From: an uncultured archaeon | GTDB lineage: Archaea > Halobacteriota > Methanosarcinia > Methanosarcinales > Methanoperedenaceae | Length of the DNA stretch: 64,000 nt | NCBI GenBank assembly: GCA_902386205.1 | Contig: CABMIH010000077.1 | Coordinates: forward strand, 1 to 64,000 | Direction: 5' to 3' | In this document: in pieces, positions 1 through 8,582 of the stretch | Numbering within the stretch: position 1 is the stretch's first letter | How the letters are laid out: the number at the start of each line of letters is the position of its first letter | Program-made: the position numbers and the translations under genes | The notes under the pieces: model-generated | The model's database searches: none | Seen by the model: the letters and a program-made list of their open reading frames with translations, nothing else | What the model was told of the DNA's origin: nothing

Positions 1-482
1 AGTTTTCGAAAGTAGATATTATATGTTGCATAAATATTTATCTACTTTCATAATATTTAAATCTTTCTATTTTAATTTATCGATAAATAATAAATTCTTC
101 TTCAACACCAAACTTTTTGACAGCCCCCCAACCAGGAACAGGATAGGTTTATTTTAAGGGAAAACAAAGGATGAAAAAAATAACTGCTGTGGACATGGAA
201 AATGGATATCCCCGGGAAATGGGAGGGGAAAGGGAACTGGGAAAGCTGAATTTTACATGGAGAGTGGAACGGAAAGGGTACAACAGCAGACGCGGCAAAC
301 CTACATTAATAATCAATACATACAGCTTCATTTTTTCAGGTTAACCTTAAATATAAAAACGCAGGTAATGTGAGGCTCTGTTGTTCATCGACTAAAAATA
401 AAAAGCTGGTAATAAATAAATATGTCATTGGTGTTCGTGGTTAAAAACGAAAGGCGATAGATTCGGGTCGTGAGGCGGGATT
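1..482. other. AT-rich intergenic region upstream of the Ehr-like operon
   Basis: No convincing gene is seen. The region is AT-rich with many stops; an open frame on the minus strand around 149-331 has no recognisable protein character. An 11-bp inverted repeat lies at 8-18 and 39-49. Around 405-425 there is an AT-rich TATA-like stretch that could be the operon promoter. The first gene of the operon is preceded by a purine-rich ribosome-site-like GAGGCGGGAT ending just before its ATG at 483. Confidence 0.5.
8..49. repeat. Inverted repeat, 11-bp arms
   Basis: The arms GAAAGTAGATA (8-18) and TATCTACTTTC (39-49) are perfectly complementary with a 20-nt AT-rich loop. It could be a transcription end for a gene to the left of the window or an operator. 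No T-run follows immediately, so the role is unknown. Confidence 0.45.
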
Positions 483-905
483 ATGATTTATACAGATTCA
501 TTCTACGGGTTTTTCTTCTTTATTTTGATCGGCGCTGCATTATCGATAATCTTTAATAAGAAAGACAGGCTCTCGACCTTCGCATCTTTCATAAGCGCGG
601 CAATAGCATCGATTTTCGGCATCATTTTTTCCCTCTCTGTTGTTTTTGGCGAAACTTTTGACCTGGCGCTCCCCGGCTCATCGTTCTTTAATTTCGGTTT
701 TTCCGTTGACAGGCTCTCAGCATTCTTCATTCTTTTAATATCTGTTTCTGTTTTTGCAGTTTCCATCTATTCCATCGGGTATGTGCGCGAGTATTTCGGA
801 AAAAAAAATATCGGCTACTTGGGTTTCCTGTATAACATTTTTATTCTTTCAATGATCCTTGTGGTCTCTGCCAACAATGCCATCATGTTCCTGATAGTAT
901 GGTAA
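483..905 (+). pseudogene. Hydrogenase-4 B/NuoL-like antiporter subunit, N-terminal part ending at an in-frame TAA
   Basis: This frame encodes the first four to five membrane helices of a proton-translocating antiporter-like subunit (HyfB/HycC/MbhH family; Complex I NuoL/M/N relatives). It ends at TAA 903-905, directly after FLIVW. The next ORF starts at 909 in the same frame and continues with LMSVISYFLV, so the two pieces read as one protein of about 676 residues if the TAA is read through. Family members have a conserved Trp-Glu at this spot (WELMS-like), so the stop replaces the TM5 glutamate (GAA to TAA is one base). Options are a pseudogene, termination-reinitiation giving two polypeptides, readthrough, or a sequence error. 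Confidence 0.75.
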
Positions 906-908
906 TTA

Positions 909-2513
909 ATGTCCGTGATTTCCTATTTCCTTGTGGTCTATGAGCACGAGAAACCGGAAACAAGGAAAGCCGGCTTTATTTACATAGTTATGACGCATAT
1001 CGGGACAGGATTCATACTCCTGTCATTCCTGATCCTCGCTGGGGGAAGCGGCGGTTTCGGATTTGAAGGTTTCAGGGCCTCGGGTCCGACGATGCTCCCC
1101 CTGTTCAAAGACCTTGCTTTCCTGTTCGCCCTCATCGGCTTTGGGGCAAAGGCAGGCATCGTACCCCTTCATATCTGGCTCCCCTATGCCCATCCTGCCG
1201 CTCCCAGCAACGTATCGGCGCTCATGTCAGGTGTCATGATAAAGACCGCCATCTATATGTTCATCCGTGTTTTCTTCGATTTCCTTGGCGCCGGAGTCCT
1301 CTGGTGGGGATTCCTCGTTCTTGCAGCAGGCGCACTCTCGGCGATACTGGGCATATTGTATGCATTAGTAGAACCCGATATAAAGCGGATGCTTGCTTTC
1401 AGCAGCATAGAGAACATCGGGATAATCCTCCTTGGGTTAGGAGCCTCGATGATCTTTTACGCGAACGGCAGCCCCGCACTTTCAGCCATAGCGGCCATTG
1501 CGGCTCTGTATCATCTTTTCAATCATTCTGTATTCAAGGGGTTATTGTTCATGGGAGCCGGATCGATCATATTTTCAACTCACACACAGAACCTCGAAAA
1601 ACTTGGCGGCCTTATCAAAAAGATGCCGTTGATGGCGATCCTTTTCCTCATAGGTGTCCTCTCAATTTCAGCATTACCGCCGTTTAGTGGCTTTGTGAGC
1701 GAATGGCTCACGTTCCAGTCGCTGCTTTTAAGTTTCAGTTCAGGCGATTCGCTTGTAAGGATCGTCCTTCCTGCCAGCGCCGCTGTCCTTGCCCTGACAG
1801 GGGCGCTTGCTGCGTTCTGCTTCCTGAAGGCTTTCGGGATAGGGTTCCTTGCACTTTCGCGAAGCGAACATGCAGAACACGCGAAGGATGCCAACAGGCC
1901 AATGCTTCTTGGAATGGGGATTTTTGCAGTATTATCGATATTGCTTGGAATATTGCCTGTCTATGTCATACCTTTTCTTGACAGGATTACAGGGACGTTC
2001 ACTGGCACAAGCATTGGCCAATCCATTTCATCAGGCTTCCCGGGAACGATCACCATGCCTGCGGGCCAGATATCCATGTCTGCGCCTTCTCTATTTGTTT
2101 TCATGCTGGTCTTTTTGTCCATACCGCTTATGGTCCAGTTAATGAAAGGTAAAAAGCATGGTGCGGTCTATGAAACATGGGGTTGCGGCCAGCCCGTATC
2201 CACTGCAAGGAACGAATATACAGGCACAGCGTTCTCAAAACCCGTGCAGATCTGGTTCAAGAACTTATATCGCCCGGCAAGAGAGCTGAGGGCTGCTTAT
2301 TCCGTTTCCCCGCTCATCAAGCAATCCTTCAAGTTCGAATCCAGGATAGGGCAGGTATTCGAAAATTACCTGTATATTCCTGTAACAGGATACATTCTTT
2401 CAAAATCAAGGATGATCAAGTTCATCCAGACAGGCAGTATCCATGCATACCTTGCTTATATCTTCGGGACACTGGTCATTCTTTTCATGTTCGTGATAAT
2501 GGGAGGTAAATGA
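909..2513 (+). CDS. Hydrogenase-4 B/NuoL-like antiporter subunit, C-terminal part
   Basis: This is the continuation of the preceding frame (TAA-TTA-ATG) and carries most of the antiporter-like fold, with about a dozen membrane helices. The TM7 region FGAKAGIVPLHIWLPYAHP holds the conserved lysine and the LPxAHP loop typical of NuoL/M/N and Mrp proteins. The ATG at 909 has only a weak GGTAAT upstream, so independent initiation would rely on reinitiation after the TAA three bases before. It overlaps the next gene by 4 bp (2510-2513). On family knowledge it forms one of two ion-pumping modules of the complex; whether the split protein works is unknown. Confidence 0.8.
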   Translation: MSVISYFLVVYEHEKPETRKAGFIYIVMTHIGTGFILLSFLILAGGSGGFGFEGFRASGPTMLPLFKDLAFLFALIGFGAKAGIVPLHIWLPYAHPAAPSNVSALMSGVMIKTAIYMFIRVFFDFLGAGVLWWGFLVLAAGALSAILGILYALVEPDIKRMLAFSSIENIGIILLGLGASMIFYANGSPALSAIAAIAALYHLFNHSVFKGLLFMGAGSIIFSTHTQNLEKLGGLIKKMPLMAILFLIGVLSISALPPFSGFVSEWLTFQSLLLSFSSGDSLVRIVLPASAAVLALTGALAAFCFLKAFGIGFLALSRSEHAEHAKDANRPMLLGMGIFAVLSILLGILPVYVIPFLDRITGTFTGTSIGQSISSGFPGTITMPAGQISMSAPSLFVFMLVFLSIPLMVQLMKGKKHGAVYETWGCGQPVSTARNEYTGTAFSKPVQIWFKNLYRPARELRAAYSVSPLIKQSFKFESRIGQVFENYLYIPVTGYILSKSRMIKFIQTGSIHAYLAYIFGTLVILFMFVIMGGK

Positions 2514-3472
2514 AAATGTTCACACTTTCATCACTTGGTATCGTGATTTTCCAGGTAATTATTATCGTCGCACTTGCACCGCTATTAAGCGGCATGATTA
2601 AAAAGATAAAAGCATTCTTCCAGATACGAAAAGGCCCAAGCATCTTCCAGCCTTATTATGATATCGCAAAACTTATGCGAAAGGATTCCGTTGTGTCCGA
2701 AAACGTATCATGGATTTTCCATGCAGCTCCCCTCATCTCGTTTGCAGCGATCCTGACGGCAGGCCTCTTGATACCGATTTATATTTCGGACATGCCCCTG
2801 GGATTTGCAGGGGATCTGATCGCTGTGGTCTATCTCCTCGCCCTGGCAAGATTCTTTACAGCCCTGGCCTCACTTGATGCAGGAAGCTCTTTTGGCGGAA
2901 TGGGCGGAAGCCGCGAGATGTTCGTGGCATCAATGGTCGAGCCGGCGCTTATGCTTTCGATCTTTGCCATAGCGCTCAATGTGGGCTCAACGAACTTGAG
3001 CTTTATCTCGCAGGCTGTTTCATCGATGGGCCTCGCAGCGGTCTCGCCATACCACATCCTTGCTTTTGTCGCCCTGTTCATCATCGCGATCGCGGAAACA
3101 GGAAGGATTCCGGTGGACAATCCGGCTACGCATCTTGAACTCACGATGATACATGAAGCCATGATACTTGAATACTCGGGGAAACAACTGGCAATAGTAG
3201 AACTCACTGCGATGATGAAACAACTGCTCGTCTTTTCGCTTCTTGCCAACATCTTCTTCCCCTGGGGAATAGCGTCGGAAATAAACGCTGCCGGGATAGC
3301 TCTTGCACTGGTGGTTTTCATTATCAAGATCGTGATTCTCGGCGCAGGAATGGCATTGGTTGAGACATCGACCGCAAAATGGAGATTATTCAGGCTGCCC
3401 GATCTGCTATCTGTATCTCTTATGCTCTCGTTCCTTGCAATTGTTTCATTCATCATAGTAAGAGGTGTATAG
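2510..3472 (+). CDS. HyfC/NuoH-like membrane subunit
   Basis: This 320-residue integral membrane protein is of the HyfC/HycD/NuoH family. The segment FFQIRKGPSIFQPYYDIAKL (residues about 36-55) is the conserved loop that joins the peripheral arm to the membrane arm. Acidic residues in ETGRIPVDNPATHLELTMIH match the NuoH loop implicated in coupling. About eight helices are visible. The ATG overlaps the end of the upstream antiporter gene by 4 bp, and the next gene follows after 3 bp, so the genes are co-transcribed. Its role is to anchor the small subunit and link electron transfer to ion movement. Confidence 0.85.
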   Translation: MKMFTLSSLGIVIFQVIIIVALAPLLSGMIKKIKAFFQIRKGPSIFQPYYDIAKLMRKDSVVSENVSWIFHAAPLISFAAILTAGLLIPIYISDMPLGFAGDLIAVVYLLALARFFTALASLDAGSSFGGMGGSREMFVASMVEPALMLSIFAIALNVGSTNLSFISQAVSSMGLAAVSPYHILAFVALFIIAIAETGRIPVDNPATHLELTMIHEAMILEYSGKQLAIVELTAMMKQLLVFSLLANIFFPWGIASEINAAGIALALVVFIIKIVILGAGMALVETSTAKWRLFRLPDLLSVSLMLSFLAIVSFIIVRGV

Positions 3473-3475
3473 AAT

Positions 3476-4135
3476 ATGGAAGAGATCGTCTTCGGGTCAA
3501 ATATTATGCAACTATTGATAGCACTTATACTTGTTTCGACCTTCATGATCCTTGGGTCAACAAGGCTTTATTCATGCGTGAGAGCCTTCGGGATACAGTC
3601 GTTCCTGCTTGCGTGCGTCGCCGGCATCGTGGCTTTTTCGACAGGAAAGATCGATATCTACATTGTTGCTTTCCTGACACTGGCAATAAAAGCGGCATTG
3701 ATACCATATATTTTCATATATATTATCCGGGAGATCAAGGTAAAAAGGGAGATAGACCTCTATGTGAACATATCGCCGTCCCTGATAATCGGCGGCATCC
3801 TGGTCGTCATTTCATATTATCTAATCCGTTCCATAAACCTTATAACTGAACTTTCAAGTTTTGCGCTTTCAGCCTCCATGTCCCTTGTTTCCATCGGACT
3901 TTTCATTATGATAAGCCGCAAAAAAGCAATAATGCAGATGCTTGGCATCCTGATAATGGAAAACGGGCTTTTCCTGGGCGCAATATCTCTCACATACGGC
4001 ATGCCCCTGCTTGTCGAACTCGGGATATTCTTTGATGTGCTGATAGGTGTCCTTATAATGGGTATCCTGATTTTCAGGATCAATAAGACATTTGAGACCA
4101 TAGATACGGATATGTTAAAAACGTTGATTGGGTGA
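3476..4135 (+). CDS. HyfE-like membrane subunit
   Basis: A 219-residue protein with six or so hydrophobic helices that matches HyfE. This family contains a NuoK-like half and occurs only in Hyf-, Fhl- and Ehr-type complexes. It lies between hyfC- and hyfF-like genes, the usual order for these complexes, and its stop overlaps the next start by 8 bp. Charged residues inside helices (KAALIPYIF; MENGLFLG) are compatible with a place in the ion path. The assignment rests on length, hydropathy and position as well as residue similarity. Confidence 0.75.
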   Translation: MEEIVFGSNIMQLLIALILVSTFMILGSTRLYSCVRAFGIQSFLLACVAGIVAFSTGKIDIYIVAFLTLAIKAALIPYIFIYIIREIKVKREIDLYVNISPSLIIGGILVVISYYLIRSINLITELSSFALSASMSLVSIGLFIMISRKKAIMQMLGILIMENGLFLGAISLTYGMPLLVELGIFFDVLIGVLIMGILIFRINKTFETIDTDMLKTLIG

Positions 4136-5594
4136 CGCCATGATAGAATATCTCCTCTTAGCCCCCGTCCTGACCGGCATAGTATGTTTTTTTTCAAAAA
4201 CACGAAAACAGGTCGAAACTGCAAGCATGGTCGGCTCGACCGCCACACTCCTCCTGGGCCTGGTCCTTGTGTGGCAGGTATATAAATATGACATTATCAT
4301 CACATGGCAGAATGCCCTGTTCGCGGACGCTTTCAGCGCATTCATCGTGCTTATCGTTTCCATAGTAGGCTTCGTAGCGTCCCTGTATTCCATCGGCTAC
4401 ATGGGGCACGAATTAGACCACGGGGCCATGGATTTAAAAAGATTGAGACTGTATTACGTTCTTTTCCACGGCTTCATGTTCACAATGCTCCTCGTGGGTG
4501 TTACTAACAACCTCGGCCTCTGGATAGCTATTGAGATGACAACACTTGTTTCCGCGCTGCTGATGATCCTTTATTCAAAAAAATCCTCTGTTGAGGCGGC
4601 CTGGAAATATATGATAATATGTACAGTTGGCATCACGTTCGCGCTTTTTGGCACCATACTCACCTACTACGGCGCGGTGAATATCCTTGGGGAGACCGGA
4701 GATGCACTTAACTGGACATCCCTCATCGCGGTGGCCGACCAGTTCGACCCGACCATCATGAAGCTCGCGTTCATTTTCATCCTTATAGGCTACGGCACAA
4801 AGGCGGGCCTTGCCCCAATGCATACATGGCTCCCCGACGCCCACAGCGAAGCTCCAACACCTGTAAGCGCCCTTCTTTCAGGGGTGCTTCTTAACTGCGC
4901 CATGTACGGCATTATCCGTTTCTATACCATTGCCACAAAATCAACAGGCGTTGCCTTTACGAGCAACCTTCTTATCATATTCGGGCTCCTGTCGCTTGGC
5001 ATAGCTGTTCCCTTCATACTTTTGCAGGAAGACTATAAACGCATGCTTGCTTACTCAAGCGTGGAACACATGGGAATAATAGCCCTTGGTATCGGCTTTG
5101 GCGGGGTTTTTGGCGTGTTCGGGGCGATACTCCATATGTTCAACCATGCGATGACAAAATCCCTGATGTTCTTCGGAGCAGGCAATGTCCTGCTAAAACA
5201 TGAGACAAAAGAAATATTCAACGTAAGCGGGCTTGTAAAATCAATGCCTGTGACCGGTGCCATGTTCGTTATCGGAACGCTTGCGATAACAGGTTCCCCC
5301 CCGTTTTCCATATTCATAAGCGAATTTACCATACTTGCGGCCGGTTTCTCGCAGGGGCATTACGTTGCAACCGTATTATTCCTCCTTTTTATAATTATGA
5401 TATTTGCCGGTTTTTTCAACAATGTCAGCAAGATGGCATTCGGGACACCGAAACAGGGAATTGAAAAAGGAGATGTCGGCAGACTGATGCTCGTGGCGAT
5501 GGGAATACTAATTGTGTTCGTTGTTGTTCTGGGTGTCTATATCCCTCCGTTTTTTTACGAAATGATAATGAAAGTAGTGGAAATTGTGAGATGA
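4128..5594 (+). CDS. HyfF/MrpD-like antiporter subunit
   Basis: The second antiporter-like subunit of the complex has 488 residues and about fourteen helices. Unlike the split hyfB copy, it keeps the TM5 glutamate (LWIAIEMTTL) and the TM7 lysine with LPDAH loop (GTKAGLAPMHTWLPDAHSEA). Downstream, EDYKRMLAYSSVEHMGII is a strongly conserved family block. It begins inside the end of the hyfE-like gene and stops 4 bp before the large-subunit gene. It should provide one intact proton or sodium channel even if the upstream subunit is damaged. Confidence 0.85.
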   Translation: MGDAMIEYLLLAPVLTGIVCFFSKTRKQVETASMVGSTATLLLGLVLVWQVYKYDIIITWQNALFADAFSAFIVLIVSIVGFVASLYSIGYMGHELDHGAMDLKRLRLYYVLFHGFMFTMLLVGVTNNLGLWIAIEMTTLVSALLMILYSKKSSVEAAWKYMIICTVGITFALFGTILTYYGAVNILGETGDALNWTSLIAVADQFDPTIMKLAFIFILIGYGTKAGLAPMHTWLPDAHSEAPTPVSALLSGVLLNCAMYGIIRFYTIATKSTGVAFTSNLLIIFGLLSLGIAVPFILLQEDYKRMLAYSSVEHMGIIALGIGFGGVFGVFGAILHMFNHAMTKSLMFFGAGNVLLKHETKEIFNVSGLVKSMPVTGAMFVIGTLAITGSPPFSIFISEFTILAAGFSQGHYVATVLFLLFIIMIFAGFFNNVSKMAFGTPKQGIEKGDVGRLMLVAMGILIVFVVVLGVYIPPFFYEMIMKVVEIVR

Positions 5595-5598
5595 GATA

Positions 5599-7167
5599 AT
5601 GAAAAGCGAATATACAGACTCCATACGAAAAGAATTCGGAAGTGTAATTCTTGATGAAAATGTGTCACGTAATGAGACCTATCTCACGGTAAAAAAAGAT
5701 TCCGCAGTAAAAATTTGTGACTATCTATACCATCACTTTGATGCTCCCCTTGTATCGATTTTTGCAGCTGATGAGAGAAAAGCCGATGGTTGCTTCAAAA
5801 TCCATTATGTCTTTTCGCTGGACAAAGAGGATGCTTTCCTTATTATAAAAATAAATATTGATGAAAAATCTCCAGAATTCAGTTCAATAACACATAAGAT
5901 CCCATCTGCCAACTGGTATGAGCGGGAAATCCAGGATATGTTCGGCCTTGTGCCAAAAGGACATCCTGACCCCAGGCGCCTCATCAATTTTGAGGACTGG
6001 CCTTCGGATGCATATCCCCTGCGGAAGGATTTTGATATCAGGACAAAACTTCCGCGTGTGAAGGGTGAATATGTGTACCGCAGGGTTGAAGGTGAGGGTG
6101 TGTACGAGATTCCCGTGGGGCCTGTGCATGCAGGTGTGATAGAACCCGGACATTTCAGGTTCAGCGTTGCTGGCGAGCCCATACTCAACCTTGAGATAAG
6201 GCATTTCTATACCCATAAAGGCATAGAAAAATTGTTTGAGAACATCTCTATCGATAAAGCTGTATTTCTCGCTGAGAGGGTATCAGGCGACAATTCCGTG
6301 GCCCATGCCGTGGCATTCTGCCAGGCAATTGAGAAAATAGCAGGAGCTAAAATCCCGCCGCGTGCAAAATATACCAGGACGATATTGCTTGAACTGGAAC
6401 GGCTGTACAACCACCTTGGGGATATAGCCGGGATCGCAACTGATGTGGCGTATGCTTTCGGCGCGGCGCATGCCAACAGGCTTAAGGAAGAAGTAATGCA
6501 ATTAAATGAATCAGTTACCGGGAGCAGGCTGCTTCGCGGAATGAACACGATAGGAGGTGTAAGGCGCGACATCGGCGGCAGGGAAGAACTCATCCTGGAA
6601 AAACTTTCATCGCTAAATCTTGATTTCAGTGATTTGATGGAGCTTCTCTTTGCCTCTCCTTCAGTTGCCGACAGGATCGAAACCACAGGGCGCCTCTACA
6701 ATGACATTGCTAAAGGTCTTCATGTTGTCGGTCCTGCGGGACGGGCGTCAGGGATCGACAGGGATACAAGGCGCGACCATCCATATGCAGCATACCGCGA
6801 ACTTGCATTCGATGTGCCTGTACTCAAGAGCGGTGATGTGAATGCCAGGACAAGGGTCCGCTCAGATGAAGTGTATGAATCTATCAGCTTGATCGAACAG
6901 GCGCTCTCAAGATTTTCGGATGGCGATATAAAAGTAAATATCAAGGAAATCCCGGACGGGTATGCCCTGGGGTACACCGAGGCCCCGCGAGGTGAAACCC
7001 TCTACTGGGTCAAAACATCGAAAAACAGGATAGAAAGATGCAAGGTGCGCGACCCATCGTTTTGCAACTGGCTTGCGATAGAGTATGCAGTCCTTGATAA
7101 TATAGTTCCCGACTTCCCGATAATCAACAAGTCGCTGAGCTTATCATATTCCGGCAATGACATGTAG
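5599..7167 (+). CDS. Hydrogenase-like large subunit (NuoC-NuoD fusion) lacking Ni-Fe ligands
   Basis: This 522-residue protein joins a NuoC-like domain (about 1-150; NWYEREIQDMFGL near 105-116) to a NuoD/hydrogenase large-subunit domain, the architecture of HycE/HyfG. Real Ni-Fe enzymes have RxCGxC near the start of that domain and DPCxxC at the C-terminus. Here the corresponding residues are RVSGDNSVAH (227-236) and DPSFCN (485-490), so no pair of CxxC ligands remains. It therefore should not bind a Ni-Fe centre. This is the signature of energy-converting hydrogenase-related (Ehr) complexes, whose redox partner is not established. It is followed after 8 bp by a ferredoxin-like subunit gene. 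Confidence 0.85.
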   Translation: MKSEYTDSIRKEFGSVILDENVSRNETYLTVKKDSAVKICDYLYHHFDAPLVSIFAADERKADGCFKIHYVFSLDKEDAFLIIKINIDEKSPEFSSITHKIPSANWYEREIQDMFGLVPKGHPDPRRLINFEDWPSDAYPLRKDFDIRTKLPRVKGEYVYRRVEGEGVYEIPVGPVHAGVIEPGHFRFSVAGEPILNLEIRHFYTHKGIEKLFENISIDKAVFLAERVSGDNSVAHAVAFCQAIEKIAGAKIPPRAKYTRTILLELERLYNHLGDIAGIATDVAYAFGAAHANRLKEEVMQLNESVTGSRLLRGMNTIGGVRRDIGGREELILEKLSSLNLDFSDLMELLFASPSVADRIETTGRLYNDIAKGLHVVGPAGRASGIDRDTRRDHPYAAYRELAFDVPVLKSGDVNARTRVRSDEVYESISLIEQALSRFSDGDIKVNIKEIPDGYALGYTEAPRGETLYWVKTSKNRIERCKVRDPSFCNWLAIEYAVLDNIVPDFPIINKSLSLSYSGNDM

Positions 7168-7175
7168 GTGGAAAA

Positions 7176-7514
7176 ATGTTTGAAATCCTTCGAAAAACCC
7201 TGAAAACCGGCACTGTAACAACGCAATATCCCAACAGGCCAGAGACTGCGCCAGAGGGATTCAGGGGAAAACCCGAGCTTTTTCCTGAAAAATGCACATA
7301 CTGCGGCGAGTGCGTAAAAGCCTGCCCGCCGGGTGTGATATGGCTAAATGAAGACAACGATGGAAAAAGCCTTGCCCTGTCCTACTGCGGATGCATATTC
7401 TGCGGCAGGTGCGAGGAAGTGTGCCCCAGCGATGCTGTCAAACTTACCCGGGAATACGAGCTTGCTTCAAAAACAAAGGATGATCTTGTCACGATTATCA
7501 GGAGGAAGATATGA
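7176..7514 (+). CDS. HyfH/NuoI-like 2[4Fe-4S] ferredoxin subunit
   Basis: A 112-residue iron-sulfur protein with two CxxCxxCxxxCP motifs: CTYCGECVKACP (about residues 41-52) and CIFCGRCEEVCP (about 73-84). It corresponds to the NuoI/HyfH electron wire that feeds the small subunit. It overlaps the following small-subunit gene by 4 bp. The ATG lies a few bases after GTGGAAAA at the end of the large-subunit gene, so translational coupling is likely. Confidence 0.85.
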   Translation: MFEILRKTLKTGTVTTQYPNRPETAPEGFRGKPELFPEKCTYCGECVKACPPGVIWLNEDNDGKSLALSYCGCIFCGRCEEVCPSDAVKLTREYELASKTKDDLVTIIRRKI

Positions 7515-7993
7515 CAGTGGAGGATGAACTTGAGATCATGGGGCAACGCCTTAACGAAAAGATAAAAAACATCTTTGGCCGCTCGCTGCATATACGCGAG
7601 GTGGATGCGGGTTCGTGCAACGCCTGCGAGGTCGAGGTTACTGCCTTATCCAATCCAATATACGATATCGAAAGATTCGGTATTCACATCGTGGCCTCCC
7701 CGCGCCATGCGGATATGCTTCTTGTTACCGGGCCGGTGACGAGGAACATGGAACTTGCTCTCCTTAAAACATATAACGCCACACCTGAACCCAAGCTTGT
7801 TGCGGCAATGGGGTCATGCGCCTGCAACGGCGGCATATTCGGCGATACATATGCAAGCGGTGGGGGAATAGACAAATTTATCCCTGTTGATGTGTATATT
7901 CCCGGATGTCCGCCAAGACCCCAGGCAGTGATATTCGGGCTTATGGTGGCTGTTGATAAGCTTGATCAGAAAATAAGGAAAAAAGAGGCTTGA
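7511..7993 (+). CDS. HyfI/NuoB-like small subunit
   Basis: A 160-residue member of the NuoB/hydrogenase small-subunit family. The ligands of the N2-type [4Fe-4S] cluster are intact: SCNACEVEV, then MGSCACNGG and PGCPPRP. The electron relay is therefore kept although the Ni-Fe site of the large subunit is lost. That suggests the complex still moves electrons to something at the NuoB/NuoD interface, for example a quinone-like carrier or an unknown cofactor (inference). It ends 3 bp before the universal stress protein gene. Confidence 0.85.
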   Translation: MTVEDELEIMGQRLNEKIKNIFGRSLHIREVDAGSCNACEVEVTALSNPIYDIERFGIHIVASPRHADMLLVTGPVTRNMELALLKTYNATPEPKLVAAMGSCACNGGIFGDTYASGGGIDKFIPVDVYIPGCPPRPQAVIFGLMVAVDKLDQKIRKKEA

Positions 7994-7996
7994 GAC

Positions 7997-8431
7997 ATGA
8001 CAAAGTATGAGATCCTGGTTGCCACGGACGATTCCGAGTATGCGAGAAAAGCTGAGATCGCTGCGATGAAGATAACACGGTCGTATAACATCCGGATGGC
8101 GGCCATCTATATCGCAGTTGGAAGGAAGGACTCTGAACGCGAGGAACGGGTCGCTCATGGGGAGGAGGTGCTGAACCGCGTTGTAGAGACCGGCGCAGCT
8201 ATGGGTGTTGAAGTGAATAAAATACTTGTCGGGGTAAGCATGCAGCGGATGCCGCAGATGGGGGCGATGGCGGATACGATCGCGCGCGCGATACTGGATG
8301 CTGCCGAGAAATATAAAGTACATACGATAGTCCTTGGAGGCAAGGGAGAATCTGAGATTAATCCTGAACTCGGCAGCGTTGCGCTGGCCGTGGTTAAGAA
8401 AGCGAAGTGTACTGTGCTGGTGGCAAGATAG
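7997..8431 (+). CDS. Universal stress protein (UspA family)
   Basis: A 144-residue single-domain Usp protein. It begins with ILVATDDSEYARKA, the Usp start with the ATP-contacting aspartate. It ends with LGGKGESEINPELGSVALAV, which resembles the GxxG-x9-GS nucleotide loop but is not a perfect match. It starts 3 bp after the small-subunit gene and is probably the last gene of the same operon. A regulatory or stability role for the complex is guesswork. Confidence 0.85.
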   Translation: MTKYEILVATDDSEYARKAEIAAMKITRSYNIRMAAIYIAVGRKDSEREERVAHGEEVLNRVVETGAAMGVEVNKILVGVSMQRMPQMGAMADTIARAILDAAEKYKVHTIVLGGKGESEINPELGSVALAVVKKAKCTVLVAR

Positions 8432-8582
8432 GATATAAAGTAATAGATCGCCCGCACTGTCATAGAGAATGCAAAAAATATTACTTTCACCCCGCTCTGC
8501 GAAGGTTTAAAACATCCTGACGCCTGAAATAGTATGAAAATTGTGCACCAAACAGCAATAAAACGTGCACTGGAGAAAACAT

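Noticed and set aside
149-331. 60-codon minus-strand frame in the left intergenic region
   Set aside because: Composition is not protein-like, with no ribosome site and no recognisable motif.
903-905. Selenocysteine or pyrrolysine at the interruption of the HyfB-like gene
   Set aside because: The codon is TAA. Known recoding uses TGA (Sec) or TAG (Pyl), and the family has glutamate here, so mutation or error is simpler.
2830-3546. Long minus-strand open frame (238 codons) opposite the HyfC-like gene
   Set aside because: It is antisense to a well-supported membrane protein and its translation has no family character.
5599-7167. Functional Ni-Fe hydrogenase large subunit
   Set aside because: Both cysteine pairs that hold Ni-Fe are absent, so hydrogenase activity is not supported.
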